From: Shewanella jiangmenensis
Lineage (GTDB): Bacteria; Pseudomonadota; Gammaproteobacteria; Enterobacterales; Shewanellaceae
DNA length: 64,000 nt
Assembly (NCBI RefSeq): GCF_018596335.1
Contig: NZ_JAHEPS010000004.1
Location: 372,001-436,000 of the forward strand
Direction: 5' to 3'
Part shown: positions 52,866 through 61,061 of the stretch, one piece after another
Position numbering within the stretch: the stretch's first letter is position 1
How the letters are laid out: every line of letters begins with the position of its first letter
Made by a program: the position numbers and the translations under genes
The notes under the pieces: model-generated
The model's input: only the letters and a program-made list of their open reading frames with translations
Databases searched by the model: none
Told to the model about the DNA's origin: nothing

Positions 52866-54722
52866 ATGGCTAAATTACGTTCCGCCACCAGTACCGAAGG
52901 CCGCAATATGGCGGGAGCCCGCGCCCTGTGGCGTGCCACCGGCGTGAAAGATACCGACTTCGGCAAGCCTATCATCGCCATTGCTAACTCCTTCACCCAG
53001 TTTGTGCCCGGCCACGTGCACCTTAAAGACATGGGCTCTCTGGTGGCCTCGGCCATCGAAGAGGCGGGCGGTATCGCCAAAGAATTCAACACCATCGCCG
53101 TGGATGATGGTATCGCCATGGGCCACGGCGGCATGCTGTATTCGCTGCCATCCCGCGAGCTGATTGCCGACAGTGTGGAGTACATGGTCAATGCCCACTG
53201 CGCCGATGCGCTGGTGTGTATCAGTAACTGTGACAAAATCACCCCCGGCATGCTGATGGCGGCGCTGCGCCTCAACATTCCTGTGGTGTTTGTTTCAGGC
53301 GGGCCGATGGAAGCGGGTAAAACCAAGCTGTCTGACAAGCTCATTAAGCTTGATTTGGTGGACGCCATGGTGGCAGCCGCCGACAGCCGCATCAGCGATG
53401 CCGACAGCGAGAAAATCGAGCGCAGCGCCTGCCCGACCTGCGGCAGCTGCTCCGGCATGTTTACCGCCAACTCCATGAACTGCCTCACCGAAGCGTTAGG
53501 GCTGTCGCTGCCGGGCAACGGCTCGATGCTGGCGACTCATGCAGATCGCCGTGAGCTCTTCCTCGAAGCCGGTCGCCGGGTGATGAAGCTTGCCAAGCGC
53601 TACTATGGCGACGATGACGCCTCCGTGCTGCCCCGCGCCATTGCCTCGTTCAAGGCCTTTGAAAACGCCATGGCGCTGGATGTGGCCATGGGCGGCTCGT
53701 CCAATACCGTGCTGCACCTGCTGGCGGCGGCCCAGGAGGCCGAGGTGGATTTCACCATGGCCGATATCGACCGCATCAGCCGCAAGGTGCCGCACCTGTG
53801 CAAGGTGGCGCCGTCCACGCCCAAATACCATATGGAAGATGTGCACCGCGCCGGTGGCGTGATGGCGATTCTGGGTGAACTCGACCGCGCCGGGCTGCTG
53901 CACACAGACGTAAACCACGTAGCTTCGGAAGATGGCACCTTGAAATCTGTGCTTGAGCGTTTCGACGTGGTGCTGACCAAAGATCAAAAAGTGCATGAGT
54001 TTTTCCGTGCAGGTCCTGCGGGCATTCCGACGACCCGCGCCTTCAGCCAGTCCTGCCGCTGGGATACCCTGGATGATGATCGCCGCGAAGGCTGTATCCG
54101 CAGCCGTGAGTTTGCTTTCAGTCAGGAAGGCGGCCTTGCGGTATTGTCGGGCAATCTCGCCGAAAACGGCTGCATAGTGAAAACCGCCGGGGTGGACGAC
54201 TCTAACCTGGTGTTCAGCGGTGTCGCGCGGGTATACGAGAGCCAGGAAGATGCCGTTGCCGGCATCCTTGGCGGCGAAGTGGTGGCAGGTGACGTGGTGG
54301 TGATCCGTTACGAAGGCCCCAAAGGCGGCCCCGGCATGCAGGAAATGCTGTATCCAACCAGTTACTTAAAGTCACGTGGCCTGGGTACCCAGTGCGCCCT
54401 TATCACCGATGGCCGCTTCTCAGGCGGTACCTCGGGGCTGTCCATCGGTCACGTGTCGCCCGAGGCGGCCTCCGGCGGCACCATAGCCCTGATTGAAAAT
54501 GGCGATCGTATCGATATCAATATTCCGTCGCGCAGCATCAAGCTGCTCGTGAGTGACGCCGAGCTTGAAAGCCGCCGCGAAGCCATGAACGCCAAAGGGC
54601 CGCTGGCCTGGAAGCCGCTGTCTCGTGTTCGCCCTGTGTCGCTGGCGCTCAAGGCCTACGCCATGCTCGCCACCAGTGCCGATATGGGCGCGGTGCGCGA
54701 CAAGTCCAAACTGGAGGGCTGA
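52866..54722 (+). CDS. ilvD: Dihydroxy-acid dehydratase
   Basis: 618 residues, E. coli-type length. Fe-S ligand cysteines occur in [12 protein letters not shown] and [18 protein letters not shown]; the C-terminal half has [26 protein letters not shown] precedes the ATG. It dehydrates dihydroxyisovalerate and dihydroxymethylvalerate to the 2-oxo acids. Third gene of ilvGMDA. Confidence 0.96.
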   Translation: MAKLRSATSTEGRNMAGARALWRATGVKDTDFGKPIIAIANSFTQFVPGHVHLKDMGSLVASAIEEAGGIAKEFNTIAVDDGIAMGHGGMLYSLPSRELIADSVEYMVNAHCADALVCISNCDKITPGMLMAALRLNIPVVFVSGGPMEAGKTKLSDKLIKLDLVDAMVAAADSRISDADSEKIERSACPTCGSCSGMFTANSMNCLTEALGLSLPGNGSMLATHADRRELFLEAGRRVMKLAKRYYGDDDASVLPRAIASFKAFENAMALDVAMGGSSNTVLHLLAAAQEAEVDFTMADIDRISRKVPHLCKVAPSTPKYHMEDVHRAGGVMAILGELDRAGLLHTDVNHVASEDGTLKSVLERFDVVLTKDQKVHEFFRAGPAGIPTTRAFSQSCRWDTLDDDRREGCIRSREFAFSQEGGLAVLSGNLAENGCIVKTAGVDDSNLVFSGVARVYESQEDAVAGILGGEVVAGDVVVIRYEGPKGGPGMQEMLYPTSYLKSRGLGTQCALITDGRFSGGTSGLSIGHVSPEAASGGTIALIENGDRIDINIPSRSIKLLVSDAELESRREAMNAKGPLAWKPLSRVRPVSLALKAYAMLATSADMGAVRDKSKLEG

Positions 54723-54723
54723 A

Positions 54724-56319
54724 ATGCTGGATTTTGCAGGTAGTAGTGAATCGAATAAATCAGAGGTGAAGCCCGTGGATCTTGCTCATTATTATCTGCA
54801 AAAAATCCTGCTATCGTCCGTGTATGACGTGGCCAAGGTGACGCCCCTGTCTCACATGGGCAAGCTGTCGGCGCGCCTCGGACAGGAGATTTATTTAAAG
54901 CGCGAAGACATGCAGCCGGTGCATTCTTTCAAGCTTCGCGGTGCCTACAACCGCATTTCGCAGCTGTCGGATGCCGAGTGTGCCCGCGGCGTGGTCTGCG
55001 CTTCGGCGGGCAACCATGCCCAGGGCGTGGCGCTCTCGGCTTCAAGCCGTGGCATCGATGCCGTTATTGTGATGCCGACTACCACGCCGGACATTAAAAT
55101 TGATGCGGTGCGCCGCCGTGGCGGCAATGTACTCTTGCACGGCGAGTCATTCGATCAGGCCAACGCCCATGCCCAGCATCTGGCGCAAACCGAGGGCCGG
55201 GTGTACATAGCGCCCTTCGATGATGAGGCGGTGATCGCCGGGCAGGGCACAGTGGCGCAGGAAATGTTGCAGCAGCAGCGGGATCTGGAGCTGGTGTTTG
55301 TGCCTGTGGGCGGCGGCGGTCTGGTGGCCGGTATCGCCGCTTACTACAAGGCGGTGCGCCCGTCGGTGAAGATCATCGGGGTCGAGCCCGAAGATGCCGC
55401 TTGCTTGAAGGCGGCTATGGCGGCGGGTGAGCCGGTGACACTGTCTCAAGTGGGCCTCTTTGCCGACGGCGTGGCGGTCAAGCGCATCGGCACCGAGCCG
55501 TTTCGTATCGCCAAGCTCTATGTGGATGAAGTGGTGACCGTTAGCTCAGATGAAATCTGCGCTGCGGTAAAGGATATCTTCGAGGATACCCGCGCCATCG
55601 CCGAGCCTGCTGGCGCACTGTCGCTGGCGGGGCTTAAAAAGTATCTCTCCCACAGCGGCGCCGCGCTGCAGTTGGTCGACAATCAACCGCGCAAGGTGGC
55701 AGCTATCTTGAGTGGCGCCAATGTGAACTTCCATAGCCTCAGATACGTGTCTGAGCGCTGCGAGCTTGGTGAGCAAAAAGAAGCTGTGCTGGCGGTAAAG
55801 GTGCCCGAAGTACCCGGCAGCTTCCTTAAGTTTTGCGAGCTTTTGGGCAAGCGCGCCATGACAGAGTTCAACTACCGTTTCTCCAGCCGTGACCGTGCTG
55901 TGGTGTTTGCCGGCATTCGCCTGAGCCGTGGCCAGCAGGAACTGGCGGAAATCATTGCGGCCCTGACTTCGGGCGGCTTTGAGGTGCAGGATTTATCGAA
56001 CGATGAAACCGCCAAGCTGCATGTGCGCTATATGGTGGGCGGTCATCCGCCTGAACCCATCAATGAGCGGCTGTTCAGCTTTGAGTTCCCCGAGTATCCC
56101 GGCGCACTTTTGAAGTTTTTAACCACCCTGGGCAGCCGCTGGAACATCAGCCTGTTTCACTACCGCAACCACGGCGCCGCCTTTGGGCGGGTGCTGGCGG
56201 GGTTCGAGGTGCCCGAAGCCGACAGCGAAGCTTTTGGCCGCTTCCTCACCGAGCTTGGCTTTGTGTGGCAGGAAGAAACCCACAGCCCGGCTTACCAGTT
56301 GTTTTTGGGTACCAAGTAA
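54724..56319 (+). CDS. ilvA: Threonine ammonia-lyase, biosynthetic
   Basis: 531 residues from ATG 54724, with GGAGG five bases upstream and one base after the ilvD stop. PLP Lys in SFKLRGAYN; phosphate loop VGGGGLVAG. Two C-terminal ACT-like regulatory repeats (about 350-430 and 440-530), FNYRFSSRDRAVVFAGI and NISLFHYRNHGAAFGRVL, mark the isoleucine-feedback-regulated form. It makes 2-oxobutyrate for isoleucine. Last gene of the operon. Confidence 0.95.
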   Translation: MLDFAGSSESNKSEVKPVDLAHYYLQKILLSSVYDVAKVTPLSHMGKLSARLGQEIYLKREDMQPVHSFKLRGAYNRISQLSDAECARGVVCASAGNHAQGVALSASSRGIDAVIVMPTTTPDIKIDAVRRRGGNVLLHGESFDQANAHAQHLAQTEGRVYIAPFDDEAVIAGQGTVAQEMLQQQRDLELVFVPVGGGGLVAGIAAYYKAVRPSVKIIGVEPEDAACLKAAMAAGEPVTLSQVGLFADGVAVKRIGTEPFRIAKLYVDEVVTVSSDEICAAVKDIFEDTRAIAEPAGALSLAGLKKYLSHSGAALQLVDNQPRKVAAILSGANVNFHSLRYVSERCELGEQKEAVLAVKVPEVPGSFLKFCELLGKRAMTEFNYRFSSRDRAVVFAGIRLSRGQQELAEIIAALTSGGFEVQDLSNDETAKLHVRYMVGGHPPEPINERLFSFEFPEYPGALLKFLTTLGSRWNISLFHYRNHGAAFGRVLAGFEVPEADSEAFGRFLTELGFVWQEETHSPAYQLFLGTK

Positions 56320-56326
56320 GAGAAAT

Positions 56327-56361
56327 AACGCCCCTGCCTTAGACCAAGGCAGGGGCGTTTT
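56327..56361 (+). terminator. Intrinsic terminator of the ilv operon
   Basis: AACGCCCCTGCCTT / AAGGCAGGGGCGTT, a 14-bp perfect stem with a 5-nt loop, followed by TT. Starts 8 bp after the ilvA stop. Confidence 0.93.
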
Positions 56362-56479
56362 AGTAAGGGAATTATGCTAGGGTAATTGCTCGAAATCAGA
56401 AGATAACGAGATAACTCAGACCTCAGCGCGGCTGCGCCGCGACAAGTTGCAAACCCGACAAAACCAACAAGGAGTCTCC

Positions 56480-57610
56480 ATGCAAGCCGCCCCCAAGATT
56501 GCTCCCTTTATGCCACCGCGCCGAGTGCTGATGGGCCCGGGCCCTTCGGATGTGTATCCTGCCGTGCTGCTCGCCCAGGCCCGTCCGACAGTTGGCCACC
56601 TCGACCCGCTATTTGTGGCCATGATGGATGAGCTGAAAGCGCTGCTGCAATACACATTTCAAACTCAAAATGAGGTGACGCTGGCGGTGTCGGCGCCGGG
56701 CAGCGCCGGCATGGAAACCTGTTTTGTGAACCTGGTGGAGCCGGGCGAAAAGGTGGTGGTGTGCCGCAACGGTGTGTTTGGTGAGCGGATGCGCCAGAAC
56801 GTGGAGCGCTGTGGCGGTGTGGCCGTGGTGGTGGATTTCCCCTGGGGCGCACCGGTAGACCCTGCTGTGGTGGAAGGAGTGCTGAAGCAGCATCCGGACG
56901 CGAGTTTCCTCGCCTTTGTGCACGCTGAAACCAGCACAGGCGCACTGTCGGATGCCAAGACCCTGTGCGCCCTGGCGCGTGAGCACGGCTGCCTGTCTAT
57001 TGTGGATGCGGTGACGTCTCTGGGCGGCGTTGAGCTCAGAGTCGATGACTGGGGCATAGACGCCATCTATTCGGGTAGCCAGAAGTGTTTGTCCTGCGTG
57101 CCGGGCTTGTCGCCTGTGTCCTTCTCGCCAAGGGCGGTGGAGAAGATAAAAAGCCGCAAAACGCCGGTGCAGAGCTGGTTTTTGGATCAGACGCTGGTGA
57201 TGGCCTACTGGAGTGGTGGTGGCAAGCGCGCTTATCATCACACGGCACCTGTGAATGCCCTCTATGCACTGCACGAGTCGCTGCGCCTGCTTGCCGAAGA
57301 AGGCTTGGAAAACGCTTGGGCGCGCCATAAAAACATGCACTTGCAACTCAGGGCCGGGCTTGAAAAGTTGGGGCTTAAGTTTGTGGTAGATGAGGCTTAT
57401 CGCTTACCGCAGCTTAACGCTGTGTATATTCCTGCGGGAGTGGATGATGGCGCGGTGCGCTCGACTCTGCTGACGCACTATAACCTCGAGATTGGCGCCG
57501 GACTGGGTGATTTGGCCGGTAAAGCCTGGCGCATCGGCCTGATGGGCTACGGCGCCCGCGCCGAGAATGTGGCCCTGTGTCTGCAGGCGCTGGATGAAGT
57601 GCTGCGCTGA
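56480..57610 (+). CDS. Class V aminotransferase (alanine-glyoxylate/serine-pyruvate type)
   Basis: 376 residues from ATG 56480, preceded by AAGGAG. Marks: LMGPGPSDVYPAVLLAQARPTVGHLDPLF, SAPGSAGMET, HAETSTGAL, VDAVTSLGG and PLP-Lys in SGSQKCLSCVPG. Likely transfers amino groups between alanine or serine and glyoxylate or pyruvate. It follows the ilv terminator and has its own ribosome-binding site, so it is probably independent of the operon. The exact donor/acceptor is not determined. Confidence 0.88.
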   Translation: MQAAPKIAPFMPPRRVLMGPGPSDVYPAVLLAQARPTVGHLDPLFVAMMDELKALLQYTFQTQNEVTLAVSAPGSAGMETCFVNLVEPGEKVVVCRNGVFGERMRQNVERCGGVAVVVDFPWGAPVDPAVVEGVLKQHPDASFLAFVHAETSTGALSDAKTLCALAREHGCLSIVDAVTSLGGVELRVDDWGIDAIYSGSQKCLSCVPGLSPVSFSPRAVEKIKSRKTPVQSWFLDQTLVMAYWSGGGKRAYHHTAPVNALYALHESLRLLAEEGLENAWARHKNMHLQLRAGLEKLGLKFVVDEAYRLPQLNAVYIPAGVDDGAVRSTLLTHYNLEIGAGLGDLAGKAWRIGLMGYGARAENVALCLQALDEVLR

Positions 57611-57650
57611 GTAAATTACTGAGCGCGGAAGTAAGCCATAAGTTGGTCTC

Positions 57651-57692
57651 TTCGATTGTCAGTGTCTATAGTTATGACAGTGACAATTCGAA
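57651..57692. promoter_or_regulatory. Long inverted repeat abutting a ribosome-binding site
   Basis: TTCGATTGTCA-gTGTC ... GACAg-TGACAATTCGAA around tatagttat. The arms match over about 17 positions with one mismatch and one missing base. The right arm ends inside GAAGGGG, the Shine-Dalgarno sequence of the gene at 57701. It could be an operator or a hairpin masking the ribosome site. Confidence 0.65.
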
Positions 57693-57700
57693 GGGGTTTT

Positions 57701-58414
57701 ATGCGCTTAGCTCTGCTTTTGCTGATGTTGCTGGCCTTGCCATCCGGGGCGGCAACCGTAACCATAGGCGCCGCCTTCAACCGTCCGCCTTATATCATTG
57801 AAGACGCCGAATCGGGCTTTGAGCTTGAAGTCATCCGCGCCGCCTTTGCTGAAATGGGCATGGAGGTGCGCTTCAAATTTTACTCCCGCAAGCGGCAAAT
57901 CCTGTTTTATGAAAAGGGTCGCCTCGACGGGGTAATGACCATCAGCCCCAGCTTTGGCTTGTCGGGCTATCCTTCAGATATCTATATCAATTATTTCAAT
58001 GTCGCCATCAGCCTGAAGAGCCGGCAGCTGCATTTGCAGCAGGTGATGGATTTAGCCAATTACAATGTGGTGGCCTTCGAAAATGCCTCTTTATTGCTTG
58101 GCGGCGACATTCAAACCCTGAGTCGGCGGCCCAACTACCGCGAGATTGAGCCGCAGTACACTCAAAACAAATTGCTCTACCTTGGCCGGGCCGATGTCGC
58201 CGTTGCCGACAAATATGTGTTTCTGGCCAACAATGCTTTGGTGGGTGATGAGGTAGACACCAGCAAAGAACTTGAATTTCATCAGCTGTTTGCGCTAAGC
58301 CCCTACCTGGTGATGTTCAGAAACTCCATAGTGCGCGATGCCTTTAACGCGGGGCTTGGCAAGCTTAAAGCAAGCGGCAAATATCAGGCGTTGCAACAGA
58401 AGTTTCTGGAGTGA
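57701..58414 (+). CDS. Periplasmic solute-binding protein, SBP_bac_3-like
   Basis: 237 residues from ATG 57701, with GAAGGGG upstream. Signal peptide cut after SGAA (about 18). VTIGAAFNRPPYIIEDAESGFELEVIRAAFAEMGMEVRFKFYSRKRQILFYEKGRLDGVMTI is the standard N-lobe. Third such orphan in the window; no transporter nearby. Its upstream inverted repeat suggests specific regulation. Confidence 0.8.
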   Translation: MRLALLLLMLLALPSGAATVTIGAAFNRPPYIIEDAESGFELEVIRAAFAEMGMEVRFKFYSRKRQILFYEKGRLDGVMTISPSFGLSGYPSDIYINYFNVAISLKSRQLHLQQVMDLANYNVVAFENASLLLGGDIQTLSRRPNYREIEPQYTQNKLLYLGRADVAVADKYVFLANNALVGDEVDTSKELEFHQLFALSPYLVMFRNSIVRDAFNAGLGKLKASGKYQALQQKFLE

Positions 58415-58451
58415 GGTTCTGCTTTTTCTCGGCTGACGCGTTGCTTTTCCT

Positions 58452-59207
58452 CTACTTGTTGGCGGCCTTTAACAGCGAAGCAGTACCTATGCCTGCGAGG
58501 CTCAGCGGCAGGGCTATCAGGGTTGCCACCAGCACATCCTCGCTGTAATGCATGCCAAGCAACATCCGCGAAAATCCCATCGCCAGCGCCCAGACGGTCA
58601 GCATAAAGACCAGCAGCCAGTGGCCGGACGCTAAAAAATACCAGCACGCCGTGAGGCTCAGCACCACAGCAAACAGGGTGTGTCCGGATGGAAACGAATA
58701 GCCTACCTCTTGCTGCCAGTGGCCGTTGATGGCGGCCGACATTTTGGGGATGACGGGTGGCGGGGCTTGCATTAATCCGCTCATCATCGCCTGTCGTCCC
58801 GCTTTGGCCTGCCGGTAAAACTGCTCAAGATCCAAAAGGCCTGCCTTAGCAAGGTACTCGGCATTGGGCCGTGGGGCATCAAAGCGGGATTTCAGCGTTT
58901 CGTTCAGCAGCAGGCCCGCACCCAACGCCAGCGCGGCCGCGAGCAGGAGTCGGGTAGCCTGAATGCGCGACAAGCTGACAAAGCCGTAAGCAACCACGGC
59001 GGCCGCTGTAATTGCGCCCCAGGGCGCAGTGCCGCTGAACGTAATGCCATAAAAGAAGCTGGCAGCGGTGCCATCGAGCGCGATTAACGGGAAAAGATTG
59101 ATATCGGTAAACTGCAGCAGCGCAGGCGGCAGCAACATAGTGAGCCACAGCGCGGCGAGACTCAGAAAGCGGCCCGGTTTTGTCAGGGTTACTCCTTGGC
59201 GATGCAT
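58452..59207 (-). CDS. PAP2-family membrane phosphatase
   Basis: 251 residues from ATG 59207, with GGAG upstream; a GTG five codons earlier lacks one. Several TM segments. The tripartite phosphatase signature is complete: KSRFDAPRP (KX6RP), PSGH, and SRMLLGMHYSED (SRX5HX3D). PgpB-like, so it probably dephosphorylates undecaprenyl pyrophosphate, phosphatidylglycerophosphate or similar lipids on the periplasmic side. Confidence 0.87.
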   Translation of the reverse strand: MHRQGVTLTKPGRFLSLAALWLTMLLPPALLQFTDINLFPLIALDGTAASFFYGITFSGTAPWGAITAAAVVAYGFVSLSRIQATRLLLAAALALGAGLLLNETLKSRFDAPRPNAEYLAKAGLLDLEQFYRQAKAGRQAMMSGLMQAPPPVIPKMSAAINGHWQQEVGYSFPSGHTLFAVVLSLTACWYFLASGHWLLVFMLTVWALAMGFSRMLLGMHYSEDVLVATLIALPLSLAGIGTASLLKAANK

Positions 59208-59603
59208 GTAGACTCCATTCACTCAAAACTGCCACTCGCTGCTAAAAATTAAAAGCGAGAATTAACAACGAGATTTAAAAACGAGAGTTAAAAACGAGAG
59301 TTAAAAACGGCAAAGTAACATAGCCGCCCAGCCTAACGGCAAGCACGCTGCTATGCCAGCCAAAAATCACCCCAAGCCCGACATTTACCTTGGCGGGCTT
59401 GCTCGAACGTAACTGTTGCTTAAGTCACCGCTTGGTCAGCCGGATTGCAGTTGCCAAGCAGCTACGCCGCCAACCCCAATGCACATCAAACATTCTTTTC
59501 TGCGACATGGGCAGTTACCTTAGGCTGAGCTAGGCTTTATCAAGGCCGCCGCCCTCTGTGGCGGCGCAGTCTGTCTTAGCGGGTAGATCAGGGAGGATGC
59601 CGT
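59208..59603. other. Intergenic region (396 bp), divergent promoters
   Basis: Lies between the PAP2 gene (leftward) and the unrecognised gene (rightward). Besides the 13-bp array at 59251-59302 I see no gene, no strong terminator and no clear operator. A ribosome-binding site GGGAGGA precedes 59604. Confidence 0.5.
59251..59302. repeat. Tandem repeat, 13-bp unit x4
   Basis: Units aaaagcgagaatt, aacaacgagattt, aaaaacgagagtt and aaaaacgagagtt start at 59251, 59264, 59277 and 59290. The array is AT-rich and 44 bp upstream of the PAP2 start codon. Confidence 0.87.
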
Positions 59604-60500
59604 ATGCAGCTTATTATCGAACAACAGGAACCCAGGCTTATAGCCGCAGCCCTTGCCGAACAATTTGATTTTGCCAGCGCCGATGCCCAGTGCATGAAGG
59701 CCTGTTACAACGCCTTGTTGTCGCCAGATGCAACCTATGTGTTTTTCAGCCGTTATGCGGCCATCAATGGCTTTGCCGGGCCGCTGGTCGCGAGGCTTGC
59801 CAGCGCGATTGGTTTAAGTCGTGGCACCTTTATCGACCAGGATGAGTATCCCGATATCGCCGACAAAGACATGCTGGTTGCGCAGCAGGTGTTCAGCGCG
59901 ACCATAGATGAATTTGGTGATGCCGGACAGCGTGGGTTAACCCACAGAACCCTGGCGCAGGCGACGGTAGAAGCCGCCGCACAATTTGCCGGCCTCAGCC
60001 GCTATCGGCGCCGGGAGCTGGCGCAGTTGCCCGGCACGTATCAGCCGCTGCTTGAGTCATTTATCCGTGACTATCAGGGGGAGGTGGGTAACGCGCGCCG
60101 TCTCGTGTATGCGCTTGGGTATCATCTGGCGAGTGAACTCAGGGCCGACAGGGAATATGCCCTGATAGACGAAGTGTTTTTGCACAGCAGTTGGGGTAAG
60201 GATTTCAAGGCGTGGCTCAATGAGCATAAAAGGGTGTCGCTGTTTGGCGAAGCCCTGCCGTCCTGGTACTGGGTTGCAACCCACGGTCACTATGGTGGCA
60301 ACGGGGTGGAGTGGCAGCATTTTGATGCGGCGCTGGTGGCTATTCGTGGTGCCCGCCGTTACAGCCCGTTACCGATCGCGGAATTTGATACGCTGGTGGC
60401 GGAGGGCTTTGGCGATTTTATCCGTCTTATTAACGACACCTTTATCTTGCTGGCGGGTGAATGTGGGGCGGTTGCTGCCAGCGAAGAAGCGCAGGTTTAG
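59604..60500 (+). CDS. Unrecognised cytoplasmic protein
   Basis: 298 residues with a good ribosome-binding site and coding-like composition. No signal peptide or TM segment. Mostly helical by composition. Several His/Glu-rich stretches (DEFGDAGQRGLTHRTLAQATVEAA near 110-135; SSWGKDFKAWLNEHKR; THGHYGGNGVEWQHFDAAL near 235-255) recall helical metal-binding folds such as heme-oxygenase-like diiron proteins, but I cannot match a family. Single-gene unit ending at a strong terminator. Confidence 0.75.
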   Translation: MQLIIEQQEPRLIAAALAEQFDFASADAQCMKACYNALLSPDATYVFFSRYAAINGFAGPLVARLASAIGLSRGTFIDQDEYPDIADKDMLVAQQVFSATIDEFGDAGQRGLTHRTLAQATVEAAAQFAGLSRYRRRELAQLPGTYQPLLESFIRDYQGEVGNARRLVYALGYHLASELRADREYALIDEVFLHSSWGKDFKAWLNEHKRVSLFGEALPSWYWVATHGHYGGNGVEWQHFDAALVAIRGARRYSPLPIAEFDTLVAEGFGDFIRLINDTFILLAGECGAVAASEEAQV

Positions 60501-60560
60501 CGGCGCTAGCCGCCGAATTTAGCGCCATGCGCGCCAGATGTTTACTGTTTGATACATAAG

Positions 60561-60587
60561 AAAAAAGCCGGCAATGCCGGCTTTTTT
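60561..60587. terminator. Bidirectional intrinsic terminator
   Basis: AAAAAAGCCGGC / GCCGGCTTTTTT with a 3-nt loop, between the unrecognised gene and convergent ubiK. Confidence 0.92.
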
Positions 60588-60602
60588 CTGTTAAAGCACC
60601 TT

Positions 60603-60851
60603 TCAGTTACCGAGCTTTTTTTCCAGCTCTTCAACTTTGGCCTGCAGGGCCTCGAGCTTTTCGCGGGTGCGCAGCAATACGTGTTGCTGCACTTCAAATT
60701 CTTCGCGGGATACCAGATCCAGCTTCATCAGTTGGCTTTGCAGTACCTGCTTGCTGCGCTCTTCCACTTCCCCGGCAAATTGCTTCAGACCGGATGGCAG
60801 GTTGTCACTGAGCTGCTTGGCCAGCTCTTCGATTTTTTTCGGATTCAGCAT
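60603..60851 (-). CDS. ubiK: Ubiquinone biosynthesis accessory factor UbiK
   Basis: 82 residues. Opens MLNPKKIEELAKQLSDNLPSGL and ends in a coiled coil (about 50-80, REKLEALQAKVEELEKKL), as in the BMFP/YqiC family. UbiK assists the soluble Ubi complex under aerobic conditions, partnering UbiJ. Single gene. Confidence 0.9.
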   Translation of the reverse strand: MLNPKKIEELAKQLSDNLPSGLKQFAGEVEERSKQVLQSQLMKLDLVSREEFEVQQHVLLRTREKLEALQAKVEELEKKLGN

Positions 60852-60937
60852 AGGGTGTTCCGCCTTGGAGTGATTCAGCCCTGAATGTCATGGCCATGAT
60901 GAACTTGGCAGGATTGTACCCGAGGCTGCAGCTAACC

Positions 60938-60991
60938 CCAAGTCTGAGCTTAACTCCAAGCCAGAGCTTTGCCCAAAGCCAGATGTTAACG
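60938..60991. repeat. Tandem repeat, 18-bp unit x3
   Basis: Units ccaagtctgagcttaact, ccaagccagagctttgcc and caaagccagatgttaacg start at 60938, 60956 and 60974, in the 3' flank of the RND gene. Degenerate but in exact 18-bp register. Confidence 0.75.
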
Positions 60992-61061
60992 TTAAGGCCG
61001 AAGCCGCTGGCCTGAGGTGTGCGCTCAGACCCGGGGCTTTTGGCTTTGGAGCTTAAAGCAA

